Shown in pieces: positions 46,107 through 60,300 of a DNA stretch of 64,000 nt. The stretch is taken from positions 8,481,501 to 8,545,500 of the forward strand of contig CM076280.1 in assembly GCA_038380795.1 (NCBI GenBank), given 5' to 3'. Both the position numbers and the translations under genes were made by a program. The notes under the pieces were generated by a model. It saw only the letters and a program-made list of their open reading frames with translations. It had not been told where the DNA came from and ran no database searches. Every line of letters begins with the position of its first letter. Within the stretch, counting starts at the first letter, position 1. The stretch comes from Pyrocephalus nanus. Taxonomy: Eukaryota > Chordata > Aves > Passeriformes > Tyrannidae.

Positions 46107-49100
46107 CTAGAAGATGCCCTTGGCGATCTTCAGGCCTTTCTGCTTCATCCTGGGCAGGGTGGAGCTGGAGCCGTGCTTGATCTTCACCCCCTTGGAGAAG
46201 CCCCGCTTCTTGAGCACGAAGTCGTAGTTGGCGGCGGAGTTCATGGCGTAGAACACGTTGGCGTTGTCGGGGATCTTCAGCTCTGAAAGCGAGCAAGGAC
46301 GGGGGTCAGTCGGGCACCCTGTCCCTGAAAGGCACCTGAGAGTTGTCCCCCTCACTTTCCCCCAGGAAAGCCTCCCCCACCCCAGCACGCACCTCTCTCC
46401 TCCGAGATGATCTGAACGAGCTCGTAGTCCTCAGGCCGGTCCCCGTCCAGGTTGTGTTTGGCCATGGCCTTGCGAATAACCACCGGGGTCTTGTCCTGGC
46501 TCGTCACCTGTGAGCCCAGAGCTTTATTAGCCCAGAACACTGCAAAACCGTCCCAGTAGTGTCTCCCCCTAAAAAGAAGCCATGCCTGCATCCGAGCAGG
46601 ACAAGCCACCCCTCCCTGTCACCATGGGGCCCTGTACTAACCAGGATGCTCTTGTACATGTTGCCGTTGTCCACAGCCAGGCTGACACGGATGATGCAAC
46701 AGTCGTCGACCTGCTGGTTGTAGAGGGGCAGCGAGAGTGAGGAGTAGCTGGAGATGCCGGAGACCGAGCGCTTGTGTGTGCGGGAGGCCGTCACCGGCGT
46801 GGAGGAGACAGAGGAGGAGGAGGCACTGCTGGAGCCTGAGCCGATGCCTGACGTGTCCAGGGAGGAGAGGGAGGTGGATTCCCAGAACTGGAGGGCAGGG
46901 AGGAGAGGGGATGCGGAGGACACAGTGGGTTTAGCTTCTCCATCGGCCACAGACGGGGCGTACCAGCGCTGGGGGAGGGAGGCCAGAGGGATCTCACTGA
47001 CCTGTGACAATGGGGGACCGACACAACTACAGCCACCTGAGGCACGAGAGCCTTGCCATGCTGCCGGAGCAGCAAAGGGCAGGGGCCTCCCTAACCCCGG
47101 CGGGTCAGAAACAGCCTCAGGACCCGCACCTGCCCCCCCAGCCCCAGCGCTGGGGCAGAGGTGGGGCAGCCCCCACACAATGGCTGCACCAGCCTCAGGA
47201 GGCCTGGACCTCAAAAGCTGCCACGCACCTTCTTCTCCTGGCAGTCGGGGGACTCGGGGATGAAGCTGATGTTGATCTCCTCCACGTCGGAGCTGCTGGA
47301 GCCGGCAGAGGTGACACTCACAGAGTCGGTGGCGTCCCCACTGCACAGGTACTGCCCACACTTGAGCTGGTCAAAGGATTTCGAGTGGGAGCTGCCGCTG
47401 GCGCAGGGCTCGGTGCTCGGCGGCTGCCGGCTGCCAGGGGAGACGTGGGCCAGGTCAGAAGGGAGCAGGGTGAGAGTGCATGAGGCTGGCAGGACCACCC
47501 CCACCTCAGCCAGAGGTGCCCTGCACTGGCCCCCACCTCCCCCCTGGGACAGGCAGACTCACTCGCTCCATCGCTTGATGATGCCCGTGTTCTTCTTTGC
47601 CTTCAGAGTGTTGCTGGCTGACTCTGACAGCGGCTCGATCTCACACGACAGCCCGTAGCTGGGAGGGGAGAGAGGAGGGTTTGGCCTGTGCTGCCTCGAG
47701 TGCCAAGGAGGCAGAGCAGGGAACAGCTGCCAGGGGACATGAGTGGTGGGACCTCCCGATGCACCAGAGTGACCCCAGACCCCACTCACCTCTCGGCCTC
47801 GCTGAGCCGCTCCAGGCTGTGGAACCAGTCCACGAACTGGTCCTCCTGCGTGAAGCTGTAGTTGTTGCAGGCTGACTGAAGCAGCTTGATCTGGGCGATG
47901 ACTTCGAACTCCTGTGGCAAAGGGAAGCCATGAGACCACATCTGTTTGCCAGCCCCAGCCTCCTCCACACACAGCCCAGCCCCACACATGCAGGCAGGTA
48001 TGAAAGACCAGAATCCCCTCCCCAGAAGTGAAGAACATGGCAGTAAAAAAGGACAGAGATCAATCCCAAAGTGACTGGCACAGCCTGGGCTTGCACCAGG
48101 TCAGCCTCCTCCTTCCCCCCACTGCTGTGTAGCTGCCAGGGCAAAGCTCTCACCTTTCTTCTCTTCTCAAAGTTGATCAGCCCACCCTGGAAAAGAAGGA
48201 GATGAAGGTCAGCATGGAGCAGGCAGAAAAATATTGCTCCCATCCCTCCCTGTCCCTGGCTCACTATCACTGCAGCGTGGGTGTCCCTGCCAAGAAAGCA
48301 GCCCGTTTCCATGGGCTGACAGAGGGGGATGTGCAGTGTGGGATACAGGATGCAGTGTTGGGTACAGGATGCAGTGACGGATACAGGACACACGGGGGAC
48401 CAGCTCTCCTTTTATCAGCCCAGGCACTGGGAGGAAGGCAAGGAAGGGGAGGGTAGGGAGGAGGTACATACATCCAGGAAATCCTTCATGGCAGTGTCCA
48501 GCATCACCAGGTCCGTGAGGAAGGTGCCAAGGTAGGGAATGGTGCCCTGCATCACGCCCTGTGGGGACAGAAGGGACAGCAGGGTCAGCAGAGCTGGGAC
48601 CAGCCTGGGCAGATGCTGGGGAATGGGCACAGGGGTGGCCCTGCCACACTCACCATCTCTCGCTGCTGCTGCTGCCGCTTCTGAGCCCTCTTTGGGTTGA
48701 TCTCCAAGGTGGCAAATTTGGATGTGCCCTCCTGGATGGTGGGGAGAGGTGGAGATCAGTGGGGATCCAGCACAGGTGGGAAACTGCACTGATATCTGTT
48801 AGCTAAAATTCACACCCGCTTTTATTGGTACAACTTTCCTTGTAGAGGGAAAGAGGGATGAGGGGAAGAGGAGGAAATCAAAGCTGTTTTATGGCTCAGA
48901 GGGAGGAGAGGCTTAGTGAATAGGCACTGCTGCTCTCATTTCCAGCTCTGAGTAAATGCCTCCTCAATGGGATGCTTTGTTCCCTTTTGCATTTTGTGTC
49001 CTCTCAGCCCTCAAATCAGAGCTAGACTGGGATCTGTGGAGAGGCTCCACATGGAAGAAGGACATTTTGGCTGCAGCCTTTCACCAATCCCACCACCCCA

Positions 49101-52100
49101 CCTGGAATCAAGAGGACTTTGCACCGGGCTGTCAAAATGCAGCTGCCTTTGAGGAGGAGCTGTCACCTGGTGCTCTGGATCCCATCCCACTGCTTATCTC
49201 TGTTGGCTGAATTGCTCTGCCAGCTTCAGGCAAAGAGCTTTGGGTGGAGAAGCAGAAAGCCCAGCCTGGTCCAAACCCCCTGCCTGCTCCCCAGCCTTGG
49301 CACGCCCATGTCTGCGACTCCAGCAGCTCTGCCAGGGCTTTATCCTTGTGGCTGGAACACCGTGGAAACTTCTGTCAGCATCAACCTGAGCTCTCTGCCA
49401 GAGACAGGGCGATGTGGGTGCTGCTTCCTCTTACCTTAATGAGGAGCTCCCGGCTCAGAGAGTGGTTGTTCTCGTCGGAGAAGATCTCTGAGAGCTCATG
49501 GAATGTGCGGAAGCTCTCCCTGCTCAGGGGGAAACAAGGGGGAAAGTCAGCAATGCTGCCACAGTGGGATTTCCTCCTCGGGCTCCCTTCTGCTCACCCA
49601 AATGACCTCCCCAGTTATGCTCACAGCTCCAGCTGGGCCTTGCTGTTCAGGAGCTATTCCAGGGTGTTTCACACAGAGGAAGGGAAAGTGCTGACGCTTT
49701 TATTTTCTCGCTCTCCTTAGGTCCCTGACACCTTACACTGGGTTTTGGGCACGCTCCAATGCTGGAGCTGAGATGATCCCATTTACACATTCAAGGGCCA
49801 GAGCACAACCTTCCCCTTGGAGCCTCCCAGCACCCCCAGGGGCCCAGCAGGAGCCACTTACCGCAGCACCTCATCCCAAGTCTTCTTCAGCCGGTGGACA
49901 GCGTTGCACTGCAGGGCCGAGAGGATGGCTCGGAGGGAGGAGAAGTTCTTCAGGATGCGGCACTCCTGGGAAGAAGGAGATGACAGGACTCAGCGTCAAA
50001 AAGAGCTCAAGGGTCTGCTGTGGTTCCAGCACAGCAACACCTCAGCCCTTGGGCAGGGGTGGGAGGTGAGCTGTCCTACCCGAGCCACCTCGATCCACCG
50101 CTCCACCACTTTGGCCCTCTGCTGTGGCTTCAGGGACCGGTCCCCGAGGCAGGTGGCGATGACACAGTTGGCCACGCTGTTGAACTGGGAGACCGTGGCA
50201 CGGATGGTGGGAGCCAGGTGCTCTTTGCCCTTCTTGTCTCGCTGGGACCAGATGCAGCCCAGGCAGTGGTAAGGCACCACCTTCTTAAACAGCTCCTGGA
50301 AGAATAAAAGGGATGGAGATGGGTCTCTTGGGGTTCCCTGGGAGGAGAACAGGCCAGGAGGAAATATGGATGGAAAGAGCCAGGTCTGTGTTCAGAGCAG
50401 CATCGACCTGGTTGTTGAGTGAATACTCACAGCGTCCATCAGTGTGAACTGTTCTGCCACCATCTCTGGGGAGAAGGAGAGGAAATCTGGCTTCCCATCC
50501 CCAACTCCGTTCTCCTCCACCAGCTGGAAGGTGCAGCTGCCATGGTCCACAGCTGTAGGAGACAGGGTGAAGCTGAGCACTGCAGAGCTGCCACGAGCCA
50601 AGGTCCACACCGACCCACACCAGTCCCCTGTGGGCACCCACACCCCACCACCCAGGCTCTTAATTCCCATCTGGCTTCACACCTGGAGAAATGAGGCTCA
50701 GATAAAAGGATAATCATTTTAAACCTGTGTGCAAGTGTCTACAGAGGATTAAAGGCAGATTAGCTAATCCACTTAGAAATCCCACTTCTGGTGCAGCTGG
50801 ATTAGCTTCCCAATGTACCTCCATGTAAACACGGGCAGGGTTTATGAGTGTCCAGCCACGTGGCAAGACCGGAGGTTCTGGAGACCCTCAGTGCCAACAA
50901 GCAGCACTTCTCCCTCCACCTGCAGCCTCACATGACCCCCTACAGGCAGGGAAAGGAACCCACCTTCTGCCTCGGACTCGCTCTGCTCTTGCTGCTGGAA
51001 CTGGGCCAGCAGGATGCGGGCCCGGCGCTCCAGGTCGGAGCCGGGGATGTTGTGGCGCACGTAGGAGATGAGCTGCTTGAGGCAGGTGAAGTCCGGGGGC
51101 TTGCGGAAATCCTCTGAGTACTGGTCCAGCCAGGCCCCCAGGATGGAGGAGATGGTGCTGCAGGGAGGGGGAAAACACGGGCAAACCTGAGTGAGAAACC
51201 TTGTGTGCACCCCCCATGAACCCCAGGCACAACTCTGGGAAAACACAGCCCTTTGCAGGAGAAGCAAAAACTATCACCAGAGCCACCCACAGCGCAGTCA
51301 CTTACTTCTTCAGCTCCGTCCTCTCGTCCACAGCGTGCCTGGCATGGTCCCCATTCGCCTGCACGTGGAGTTTGCCATATCTGGTGGGGCACAGAGAGGA
51401 GGTAGTGAGCACCCTGGACTCAGCTGCCTCTCAGTGCTGCCTCTTCTCCCTCCACATCACTCCCAGCTCTGCCAGGGGTCAGGATGAACCTCCTACACGG
51501 CGTCCTGCTCCCTCCTCCTCTACCACAGCCCCCATGTTACAGGAAGAGGGAGGGAGCCAGCACTGGCCACCTCACAGAGGGATATCAGCAGGAAGGGCTC
51601 CAGCTCTCTGGGAAGTGGTGTCCTCCCTGCCCTTCCCCTAAAACCTCCAGGCAGATGGAGCTGTGAGAAGCCATCACCCCTCTGAGGCATTGCAGCAGAA
51701 GGTGCTGGAGCTCTCTTGGCTGAGAGGGCTCAGGCACCAACCACCCACAGCTGTATTTTGGGGCTCAGGGCAGTCTCACCTGTTAAGCAGCAGGTCCAGC
51801 ACTTGCTTGGTGGTGGCAAAGGCCCGGTAAGTGCACAGGAAGATGGTGACATAGGTGGAATCATTGCCCTTGAAGGCTGAGACCAGGTACTCCACCAGCT
51901 TCTCCAAGGTCCCGGCTTTTATCGTCCTCACCTTACACGTCTCGTAGAGGTTTAGGGCAGACTCATTCTCAAACTGCCAGGACAGGAGCAGAGGTCAGTG
52001 GGCTGGGTGAAGACAGACACCACCAAGTGCAAAGCGTTCCCACCAGCTTCACGAGGGTCAGGTCAAGGCTGGGACCACAGACCCCTACAGTGCCTGGGGC

Positions 52101-52481
52101 TCTCCTAACTGGGAAAGGGAAGCTGGGTCTCCTTGGACACCAAATATCAGCAACTCAGCTGAAACAAGCATTTGGGGAATCCCAGAAAAGGCCTCGAGGT
52201 TGCCAAAATCTAGAAACAAATTGGAGTCCCTATTTTGCAAAATAGAGCCTACAAATTGTTTCCCCTGTGCCCCTTCCCACGGGGCAGAGGCCAGCAGGTG
52301 CTCCCATTCCCTGCTCCCAAATAAATACATGATTCCTGTGGCAAGGACACCTCTAAAACCCCCAGCTTACCCCCAGCCATCGCTGTCCTTTGTTGGCTGT
52401 GTGATGGAGCTGCACTTTCCGGAGCGATATGCTGTAGATCACACCATCCTCCAGCTCTTCTCCGATCTCCTGTGTGGAGCT
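46107..52481 (-). CDS. RALGDS: RALGDS, Ral guanine nucleotide exchange factor (17 exons, 5' exon missing)
   Basis: Exons in transcript order: 52481-52371, 51973-51780, 51380-51306, 51157-50964, 50552-50431, 50295-50080, 49965-49862, 49519-49435, 48731-48654, 48558-48472, 48186-48154, 47911-47790, 47658-47563, 47430-47229, 46887-46642, 46507-46393 and 46282-46107. They give 2256 nt in frame, 751 aa plus stop, starting at [10 protein letters not shown]. In order the protein has a RasGEF N-terminal (REM) domain (about 50-190), a CDC25-type GEF domain (about 220-490, with [27 protein letters not shown] and [17 protein letters not shown]), a serine-rich stretch, and a Ras-association domain (about 635-722). 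It ends [10 protein letters not shown]. It activates RalA/RalB on binding GTP-loaded Ras. The linker between REM and GEF is short compared with the long proline/alanine/glutamate-rich linker of mammals. The first coding exon was not identified. Confidence 0.95.
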
Positions 52482-53263
52482 CTGCATGGAAAAACAAGAT
52501 ACACCATGAGATAAGGAGAGCAAAGCACGGCAGAGATGCTCCTGTGGCTCGTACAAGGCATCCCAGCAAGCCAAAGGCAACAGCTGGCAGGCAGCAAGAG
52601 CCTCCCTGGCCTGCTCAGAACACAGACCAGGCGACGCCAGTCTGGCCAGCTCAGCTCTGGGCCCACCTGAGCCTGGCCCACAGCAGACAGGACTTTGGGA
52701 AGCTGTTCTTGGTCTGCTCCTGGCTCCACTTCTCAGCCCTTCAGCACAGCCAGGCTGTGCCAGTGCTTGGTGCTGGGCAGAGCAGGGACCCCTCTCTGGG
52801 CAGTGAGAGCACACCCCATACCCAGCCCTGGCTGCCTCCCCCTTCCCAAGCCTCTGCCTTTCCCGTAAGGTGACACTGCCACATGCTCTGACTGTAATCT
52901 CGGTAATCTGTCCCTGCAGAACTGGGCACCTCTGTGCACTTCCCTAATAACTAATAACTGTCAAACCAAGCTCCTGCCAGCTTTGGCAGCGCTGGGAGGC
53001 AGAAATCCAAGAGGAAGCTCAAAGCTGGGGGGAAATCCCAGCAATTGGCATCAGGGTGGGCTCAGGCACTGGGCACCACTGGGCCACAGCCCAACCAAGC
53101 TACGAGGCTCACATTCCTGTTCTGGGGGGTGAAGACCACCTAGAATTTGGTGAGGAAAGGGGCGATGCTTCTCAGGGCACGTCCCCGGGCACACACCTCC
53201 CCCAGCACCACCTGCCAGCACAGGGCTCAGCAGCAGCTCCAGCCACACAAGGACGATTTGGTT

Positions 53264-53291
53264 CCCTCCTCCTCCTCCTCCTCCTCCTCCC
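53264..53291. repeat. (TCC)n microsatellite
   Basis: About nine uninterrupted TCC/CTC units. Confidence 0.85.
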
Positions 53292-56200
53292 TCACCACGC
53301 TCTGCTGAGTCAGTTCCTCTCTTAAGATGGTTTATCCAGATCCTTTTAAACACCGCAGGGATCTCCCCCGCCCTCCAGCCCCCACGCCAAATGGCGGGAC
53401 AGGGTCTAACACAGGGCCAAACGCTCTGCTCAGCAGATGGAGAACACTCCCCAAGGCAGTAAGCCGGTTAGCAGGGGGGAGGTGACCGCGTGCTGTGGGG
53501 CACAGGGACAAGTCTCCCCTGCATGTCACACTGCCAGCCAAGGGCCAGAGCCAGCCCGTGGCTTTCCCTGCAACCTGCCCCTCCAGAGCATAAAATACCC
53601 TCAGCAGTGGCAACAACACAGGGCTTGCCAGGGAAGAAGCTGCTGTGGAGGGACCCAGGATGGAGCCCCAGGAGTGGTGCTGCTCCCCGCAAAAAATCCT
53701 CCTCCAGACTGCTCCCTGGGATCATGGAAACAGCCATACCCAGGGCCCCCATTTCAGACATCTCCCATCTCAAGAGCCACGAGCAGAACAGGACCCTGAG
53801 CTGACTGATCACACACGTGCACCCACAGGCTCCTTACCCACCATCCTTTATCATCACCATCACAGCAGCGGCCACTGCACTCTTATCACACCCTGCTCAA
53901 GCCAAGGGCTGCTCATTAGCAAGGAATCAAGGCAGCTCTAAGAGCAAGGGGAAGCTTGAAAAAGCCTCTCATTCATGGTTGAAATGAATGAGGACAGAGA
54001 TTCCCCCTGGGCAGGGTTACTGACTTTTTCACTTTCTGCTGAACCTGCTCTTCTCACTTCATGCCAGATTATGGAGAGGTTTGGCTGGCTGAAGCTCAAG
54101 GGATTGTGAGGCTCCTAACTTCAGCTCTGCTGTGAACATCAGAAGTCTTTCTCAGGGTTCACTGGCTTCCAGACCAACCCTGACAGCACCTGCACATGGC
54201 AGCAGACAAACAGACATCCTTCCTGACACCTGCATCTGTCCCTCCTTTTTTCTGTCTCTGGGATAAATTATGGCATAAATTTATGTTCCAGTACGTTGCC
54301 CTGGGGGACTGGCACGACCTTGGGAGAAAGCAGCTTTATGTCCAATCTGGATCAACCCCCTGCAGTGATGACACCTAATCAAGTTGGCCAAGTTGTTTTT
54401 CTTCCACCTAGAGATGCTGTTTCCAACAAAAAGGAAGATAAGTCATGGAAGCACTTTCCAATTTGTCCACAGAGACCATCAGACCCTGGTGCCCAGAGTG
54501 CTGTGATCCTCCAGAAATGACAGTAATGCCTCTTGAGCACACGAGCCCATTACCCAAGAGGCAGCGAGAGAGAAGGGGCATCACCACCAACAGGGCTTCC
54601 TTTACACCAGTTCTCCTGGGCTCTCTACCCGTTTTCATCATTCAATCTGCATGTCAGCCCTACCCTGTGTATCTCCCAGTTAAGCTGAGACTTTGGGCTG
54701 GAGGAAAGCTCTGGGTCCAGCAGGACCAGTGCCCTGTACAGTCTAACTCAGAAAAGAGACTTGGCTGGGCAGTTGTAAATCCCAGGCACAAATATCTAAA
54801 AAAAAAAAAAAATCAGATGCCTGTCGACATGCAACTAACTTAATAAATTAAATTATATGGGAAGGCAGAACATCCCAGGATCAACCCATGAATCACTGGC
54901 AGCTGCTGTGCAACTTCAGTGGAAAGTATTGCAGGGGTTTTCGCTCCGCGCTTCGTGTCACGTGCAGGGGATACACCCCATTTTGATGTGCGTGGAAGCA
55001 AATTTCATTTCCTTCCCATATTCAAGGTTGTCAAGATTCATTCATCTTTTTTTTTTTCTTGCTGACTCGTGCGATATCCCCCCGAAGTTCCCCCTTTGCA
55101 AACCGCACACCAAGGCCGCGGCTTCCCAGCGGTGTCTGCACCAGGCCCATGCCAAGAGCCAGCCGAGCTGCTACACTGGCACATTCTAAAATTTGGCTAT
55201 TTATATTCTGTGTGAGCTTCCCCTTTCCTACGGCTGCTGCTTCTCCGAGATGCTGATTGTGCATTCTGCGCGTGTTGGTTAAAAACCGACCAAGCAAAAA
55301 GAAGCAGCAGCAGGACGGACGGAGCCAGTGAAGCCCCACTCCAACACCTGCACCAAAGGCACGTTTCTCCTTCTGCAGATGAGGAAGTGGGGTGAGAGCA
55401 GGGCTGGGAGAGGCCCAAAACCTTGACCTGTGGCTTATGTACCCACTGGCCACCAGTGCTGCAGTTCTGACACTCACACCAGGATTTCCAGCGAGTCAAC
55501 CAAAGCTGAACACCTTCAAAATGGTCTCTAAAGAGACAGAGAAGTGCTGGTAAATATTACTGCAACAGACACTCCTCCCCACTGCCTGCCCTACACATCT
55601 GCTGGAATTTTCTGCCCCTCACAGCAGAAGGAAAGATGAGTCAGGCTCAGTCAGCACAATCACAGCCTGGTGCCCACATGCAAACCCTCCTTCATCGGTG
55701 CTCAACCCGGAGACCTGAGCATGAGACACAGGTGAACAGTCCAGTCCCTTCTGTTGATACAGGAGATGAATCCAACAGGCCCATACAGTGCTTGAAACGG
55801 CTGCAACAAGATCCAGCAAAGCTTTTCTGTGAAAACACTAACTTTGAGCACGCTGATGGTTATGGCATCTGCATCCTCCACCAAACTCAGATGGACCTGG
55901 CACCCCAGAAAGTGAGATCCAAAACATCCCAAGATGGGCATTGAGAAAGGGAAGACACAGAAAATGAGCATTTGACTGTGATTTCTCCAGCTCAGTGTGC
56001 AACCCCGCTCCTCTCCACACCGCAGGAAAAAAGGCCTCTGGATGGAGGGGCACAAGGAAAAACCACGTTTAACTCACGGGTATCAGACGCCCAGTTGCGC
56101 AGAGCAGAGGCTTCTGCAGCAGCAGCCGTGTGAGTGAACTCTGCAGGAGTTCATCCCCTGAAATATGAGACTGGAGGTCTGCACCAGATGGCTGCCTGGG

Positions 56201-57291
56201 TTTGGGGACTGCCTCCTCCAACTGCAGATAGCCCCGGGCTGCCGGAGCTCTCGCTGATGGTTCAAAGCCTTTGTGACTACACCAGGGAGGAATTCCCGCT
56301 CCGCTCAGCGCAATAAACTCCTCTACTGTCTGGTGAATGTTCTTGCACTCGGCGTGGTGTCAAACCCCACGTCTTCACACACGGAGGTTTAATAAGGAGC
56401 TCTGAGACGCAGCCAAGGTTTGTGAGCCTGGAGGGAGGGTGTGAGGGACCCTTGTGGAGCCAGGCAGAGCAGCAGGGACTCTGCCTTCGGCTCTTCTCGC
56501 TGGCTGAAGGGAGGGGAAAACGCAAAAGCCAAACAGCGAAGCAAAATATTGGCTGGGGAGCTGCATTTTGGAAAGTGCTTGGGATCAGCCATGAAGGTGG
56601 TTTTAGTAAGGCAGGAGGATAGTACAGGATTAAGTGTGACAGCATCCCCACACGTTACACAGACAATTACCCAACAATTACCGGGTCTTAAGAGCTCTGG
56701 TCCCACGTGTCCTGGGTTAGTGCATCGGCCTCCAAAGGCGTAAAATAATGAACACTTTGTGGAAAAAGATATTAATTTCAGCACACGTGGAAGAGGCACA
56801 ACTGCTCAAAGTGCTTTTACTGATGCTCCCTGGACAACAGCTGGTTTAACAATCAAGATATTCGTGTTACTCTGTTCCCTTTCAGTCAAGCTACACAAAA
56901 TGCCTGTTCTGCACACAGGTCCAACACAGAACCGAGAGTATCTCTGCATCATGATTTCAAAATGCTGCTGCTACCAGCCACAAGAGAGAAAGCAGACACT
57001 AACCCTGCCCGAGGGAAGCCAGGAATGTGCTCCTGTTGGGAATTAACAGTCCCATTGGCCAACGAGTCAAGAAAAGGCAGAGCTAAGCCCCCCGAGACGT
57101 CACCAGGAGTTTCTCACCGAAGCTCCACGTTTGCACAAGGTTCGAAAGAACCCGATGAAAAGTGTTAAAGCCAGAAACAGAAAGTGTGGGGGGTTTGTCT
57201 TTAGAATCCCCAGTGCTTTCTCAGAATAATCCCTTCCCACTCGCAACGGGAAATGGGCCTTTCCGGAAACAAAAGAAACGGGCTCCACCAC

Positions 57292-57370
57292 AGGCCGTGT
57301 CCTCCCCAGGCCGTGTCCTCCCCAGGCTGTGTCCTCCCCAGGCCGTGTCCTCCCCAGGCCGTGTCCTCCA
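57292..57370. repeat. 16-bp minisatellite, five copies
   Basis: Five head-to-tail copies of a 16-bp unit, AGGCCGTGTCCTCCCC, starting at 57292, 57308, 57324, 57340 and 57356. The third has one substitution (C to T) and the last is cut by one base. Confidence 0.95.
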
Positions 57371-60300
57371 CGGCTGCCACGAGCCCCAGGTTAACTTTCA
57401 TTTCACCCTCGGGAGTAACCCCTGAACCCATGCAATGAACAGCAAAGACTCCGGGGCCTCTTATGTAAACTGAAGTGTACGACATCATGTAAAAGGAAAT
57501 AGGAAAAAAAGTCACCCCCGGCGAGTGAAAGGAAAACAAGTGCAGTTCTGTGAAGCGAGATAAAGACCGCAAAAGCAGAAGCACCCCCTGTCCTGCACAT
57601 CCAAAATAAGCGCACGCAGCACAACACCCTTCCTCGTGGGGACTTCCGGGCAAAAAGCCCTGAGGTGGCTGTTCCCCCACGGCTCTGCCGGTCAGGATCG
57701 ACTGCTCCTCGCACTCATCAGCACTTTCCTACCCCAGGCCCTGCTCAGGAAGGCTACAGGGACACTACCCAAAGCTGGTGAGGAAGCTGCCAAACTTCCC
57801 CCATTTCCAGGGGAAGGAAAGGCACCCACGCTGGTGCCTGCCTGCCCCGGTGACTCACGGCATGTCCTTTGGATTAGCAGCTCCATCGAGGATTTGAGTG
57901 CCCCACTGAGCACTTCTGATCCCAAATAGCATCCCAGCAATGGCCATGGTGGCACTGGGGTGCAATGGTTCACTCCAGTCAACGCCAGCCTCGAGCAAGT
58001 TGATATCCCACTGTCTCCTTTCTCCCTGAGCCGTGTTCCTGTTGCTGATGATGGAGCTCAGACCCCCACCTGGGTGCTGCTCCCCATCTAGAGATGTTCA
58101 GCAGACAGACACAGCTCCTTTGGGTTTTCAACACTCTCTGCCTTCCTTCCTGCCTTCTCCGAGCTGCTTCAAACCGGGACCAATTCCAACAGCCCAAAAC
58201 ACAAAAACAAAGGAGGAAACTGGAAGAGAACAGAAAAAGGGCCAGAAGCTAAACTTAAACCCTCCATGAAAAGGGGGTGGTTTTGCCAGGACACCAAGCC
58301 AGTGGTGACAGCTGAGGGCCTGTTCTCTCCCCATCAGCTTCTGGGCTCCACAGCTGGGCTCTCCTGACACTCTTTGCTCTGCTTCAGGTATTCCAGCATG
58401 GAAAGCTGTGCCCCTAGGGAACAGCCCCGGAGCCATGCATCGCCCTGCACCACACGCAGCATGGGGCAGAGAGAGAGAGGGCACATCACTCTTTATCTGC
58501 CTCTTGTGGGGATTCCCTCGGGATCTGGAGCTCCTGAGACCGACAGCAGGTCTGATGCTGTGCCTGTGAGCCAGAGGGGTTACAGACAGCATCCAGAGGC
58601 AGCCTCCTCCACCCTCGTGGCTTAGGGAGAAGGGAAAGCTGGTGGATCGGTTACAAAGGCATCTTGTGACTCGCACGCAGTGAGTCAGTGGCTGCAGCCA
58701 GGATTAGGAGCTCGGCGCTCGGGTCCAGAAACGAGACAGAGCAGATACACAGGATTCCTCCCCCATTTGCTTCTGGTTTGCTTTTAAAGAAAAACTAAGA
58801 GCCTTCCCACACGTAGAGACTTTTTTGCTCTTTTTATGGTGTGGAAATCAAGAGTTGAAGACCTTCAAAGATGCTGTGTGTCCACTCCATCCTCCCGGCC
58901 CTCAAGGAAAAGGAACAGGCCCCTGAGGTGGGGGGATGCAGGTGCTGGAGGGGGATCAGCCTTGCTAGGGGGACTCCCCAGGGAAAAGCAAATTCCATCT
59001 GCAACAGGCAGTGCCAGAGGTGCCTGGTTAACTCCAAACCCTGTGTTTCCTACACCCAGGAGTATAGAGACCCACCAGCACCTCCCCCTAGACATTTGCA
59101 TCCCATGTGAGAACATCACCACGCAGGACACCCTCGTGTTCCCTACCAGGGACGTGCTGGGATGGGCTGAGGAAGGTTGGGAGAAAACTGAGGGCAGCAG
59201 GTTTTGCTTCCTCTCTGAGTTGACGGTAAAAAGATCCGGCCGACACAGCAGTTCCAGCTCTTGCTCCACAGCCCTTGGCTCTGTGTTCGTGATCTCTCTG
59301 GCGTGAGCAGCATCCCTGCTCAGCATCATCCCTGCTCAGCACCATCCAACGCCTCTGCAGGGGCCAGATCAGTGCCCGGGGACGCAGCTGGACTTCCCTC
59401 ACAGAGCAACTGCCCACAGCCCCCGGGGAATTACTGGAAGTGAAACCAGAGTGACACGACCGGTGAAAACTGGTGTGCCAAAAAACTGACACGTATTGCT
59501 CTGTAAGGTTAAATGAAGACTGAGCGCCTCCTCCTAAGTCACTTCAGCTCAGAACAAAGGTCTGTGTTCTAACAAGATGGGAGAGAAATGTCTGTGAAAA
59601 ACATAACTGAAACAAGCCCAAGAAGTGATTTTTTTTTCTGGATGTGCAGAAGCACCTGTAAGTCACATGCAGCATGACAGCTCCCCAGTGCCCTGTTCAA
59701 ATGCGAATTAAAACATGGAGAGCGTCCTGAAGAGTTCAAGCCTACCTGACCTAACATTACTCCATCAATTCCACTGCTGAAAACACGGCCCTCGTGCACC
59801 AAGTGTGTTATTTCTGTGTCAGCAAAACTGCCACACGTATTGGGAAAGGGATAGTGATCAGGTTGGCATTTGGAGCTGATTCCTGAAACCAATTGGAATG
59901 GTCATTCCTAAACTGTTGGTTGTGTCTTAACACACGTTAACCAGGACACATGGACTTGTTCATTGTGGCAACTCCAGGGCAATAGTTGTCCCTTGCATTG
60001 TATCACCACCTGCAAGCCAGAGCATCTTCCCAAAAGACAAGTCTTTATGCTCCCAGAGACACAAAACCTTCAATAAATATTCTCCAGCTCTCAGCTCAAA
60101 GCCAACGTGCCAATCCAGACCGTGCCAGCCAAAAGAACTAATTTTAAGAAGTACCAGCTGCAATAAAACCAGGCTCTTTTGTCAAACCTGCCCCTTGCCC
60201 TGTCATGCATGCCCTGCATGGATGAAGTGCAGACCTGGGCACGCTCCTGCAGCGTGAGCAAGGTGGGATATGCAGAAAGGGCAGAGCCACTGCCAGGTGG

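Noticed and set aside
46504..47361. 285-aa minus-strand frame in RALGDS
   Set aside because: Only the part matching 46887-46642 is a real exon. The rest is intron read-through.
55177..55210. MEF2/TATA-like 'ctatttatat' as an alternative RALGDS promoter
   Set aside because: It is on the plus strand with no start-site or splice evidence, and a single AT-rich motif is too common.
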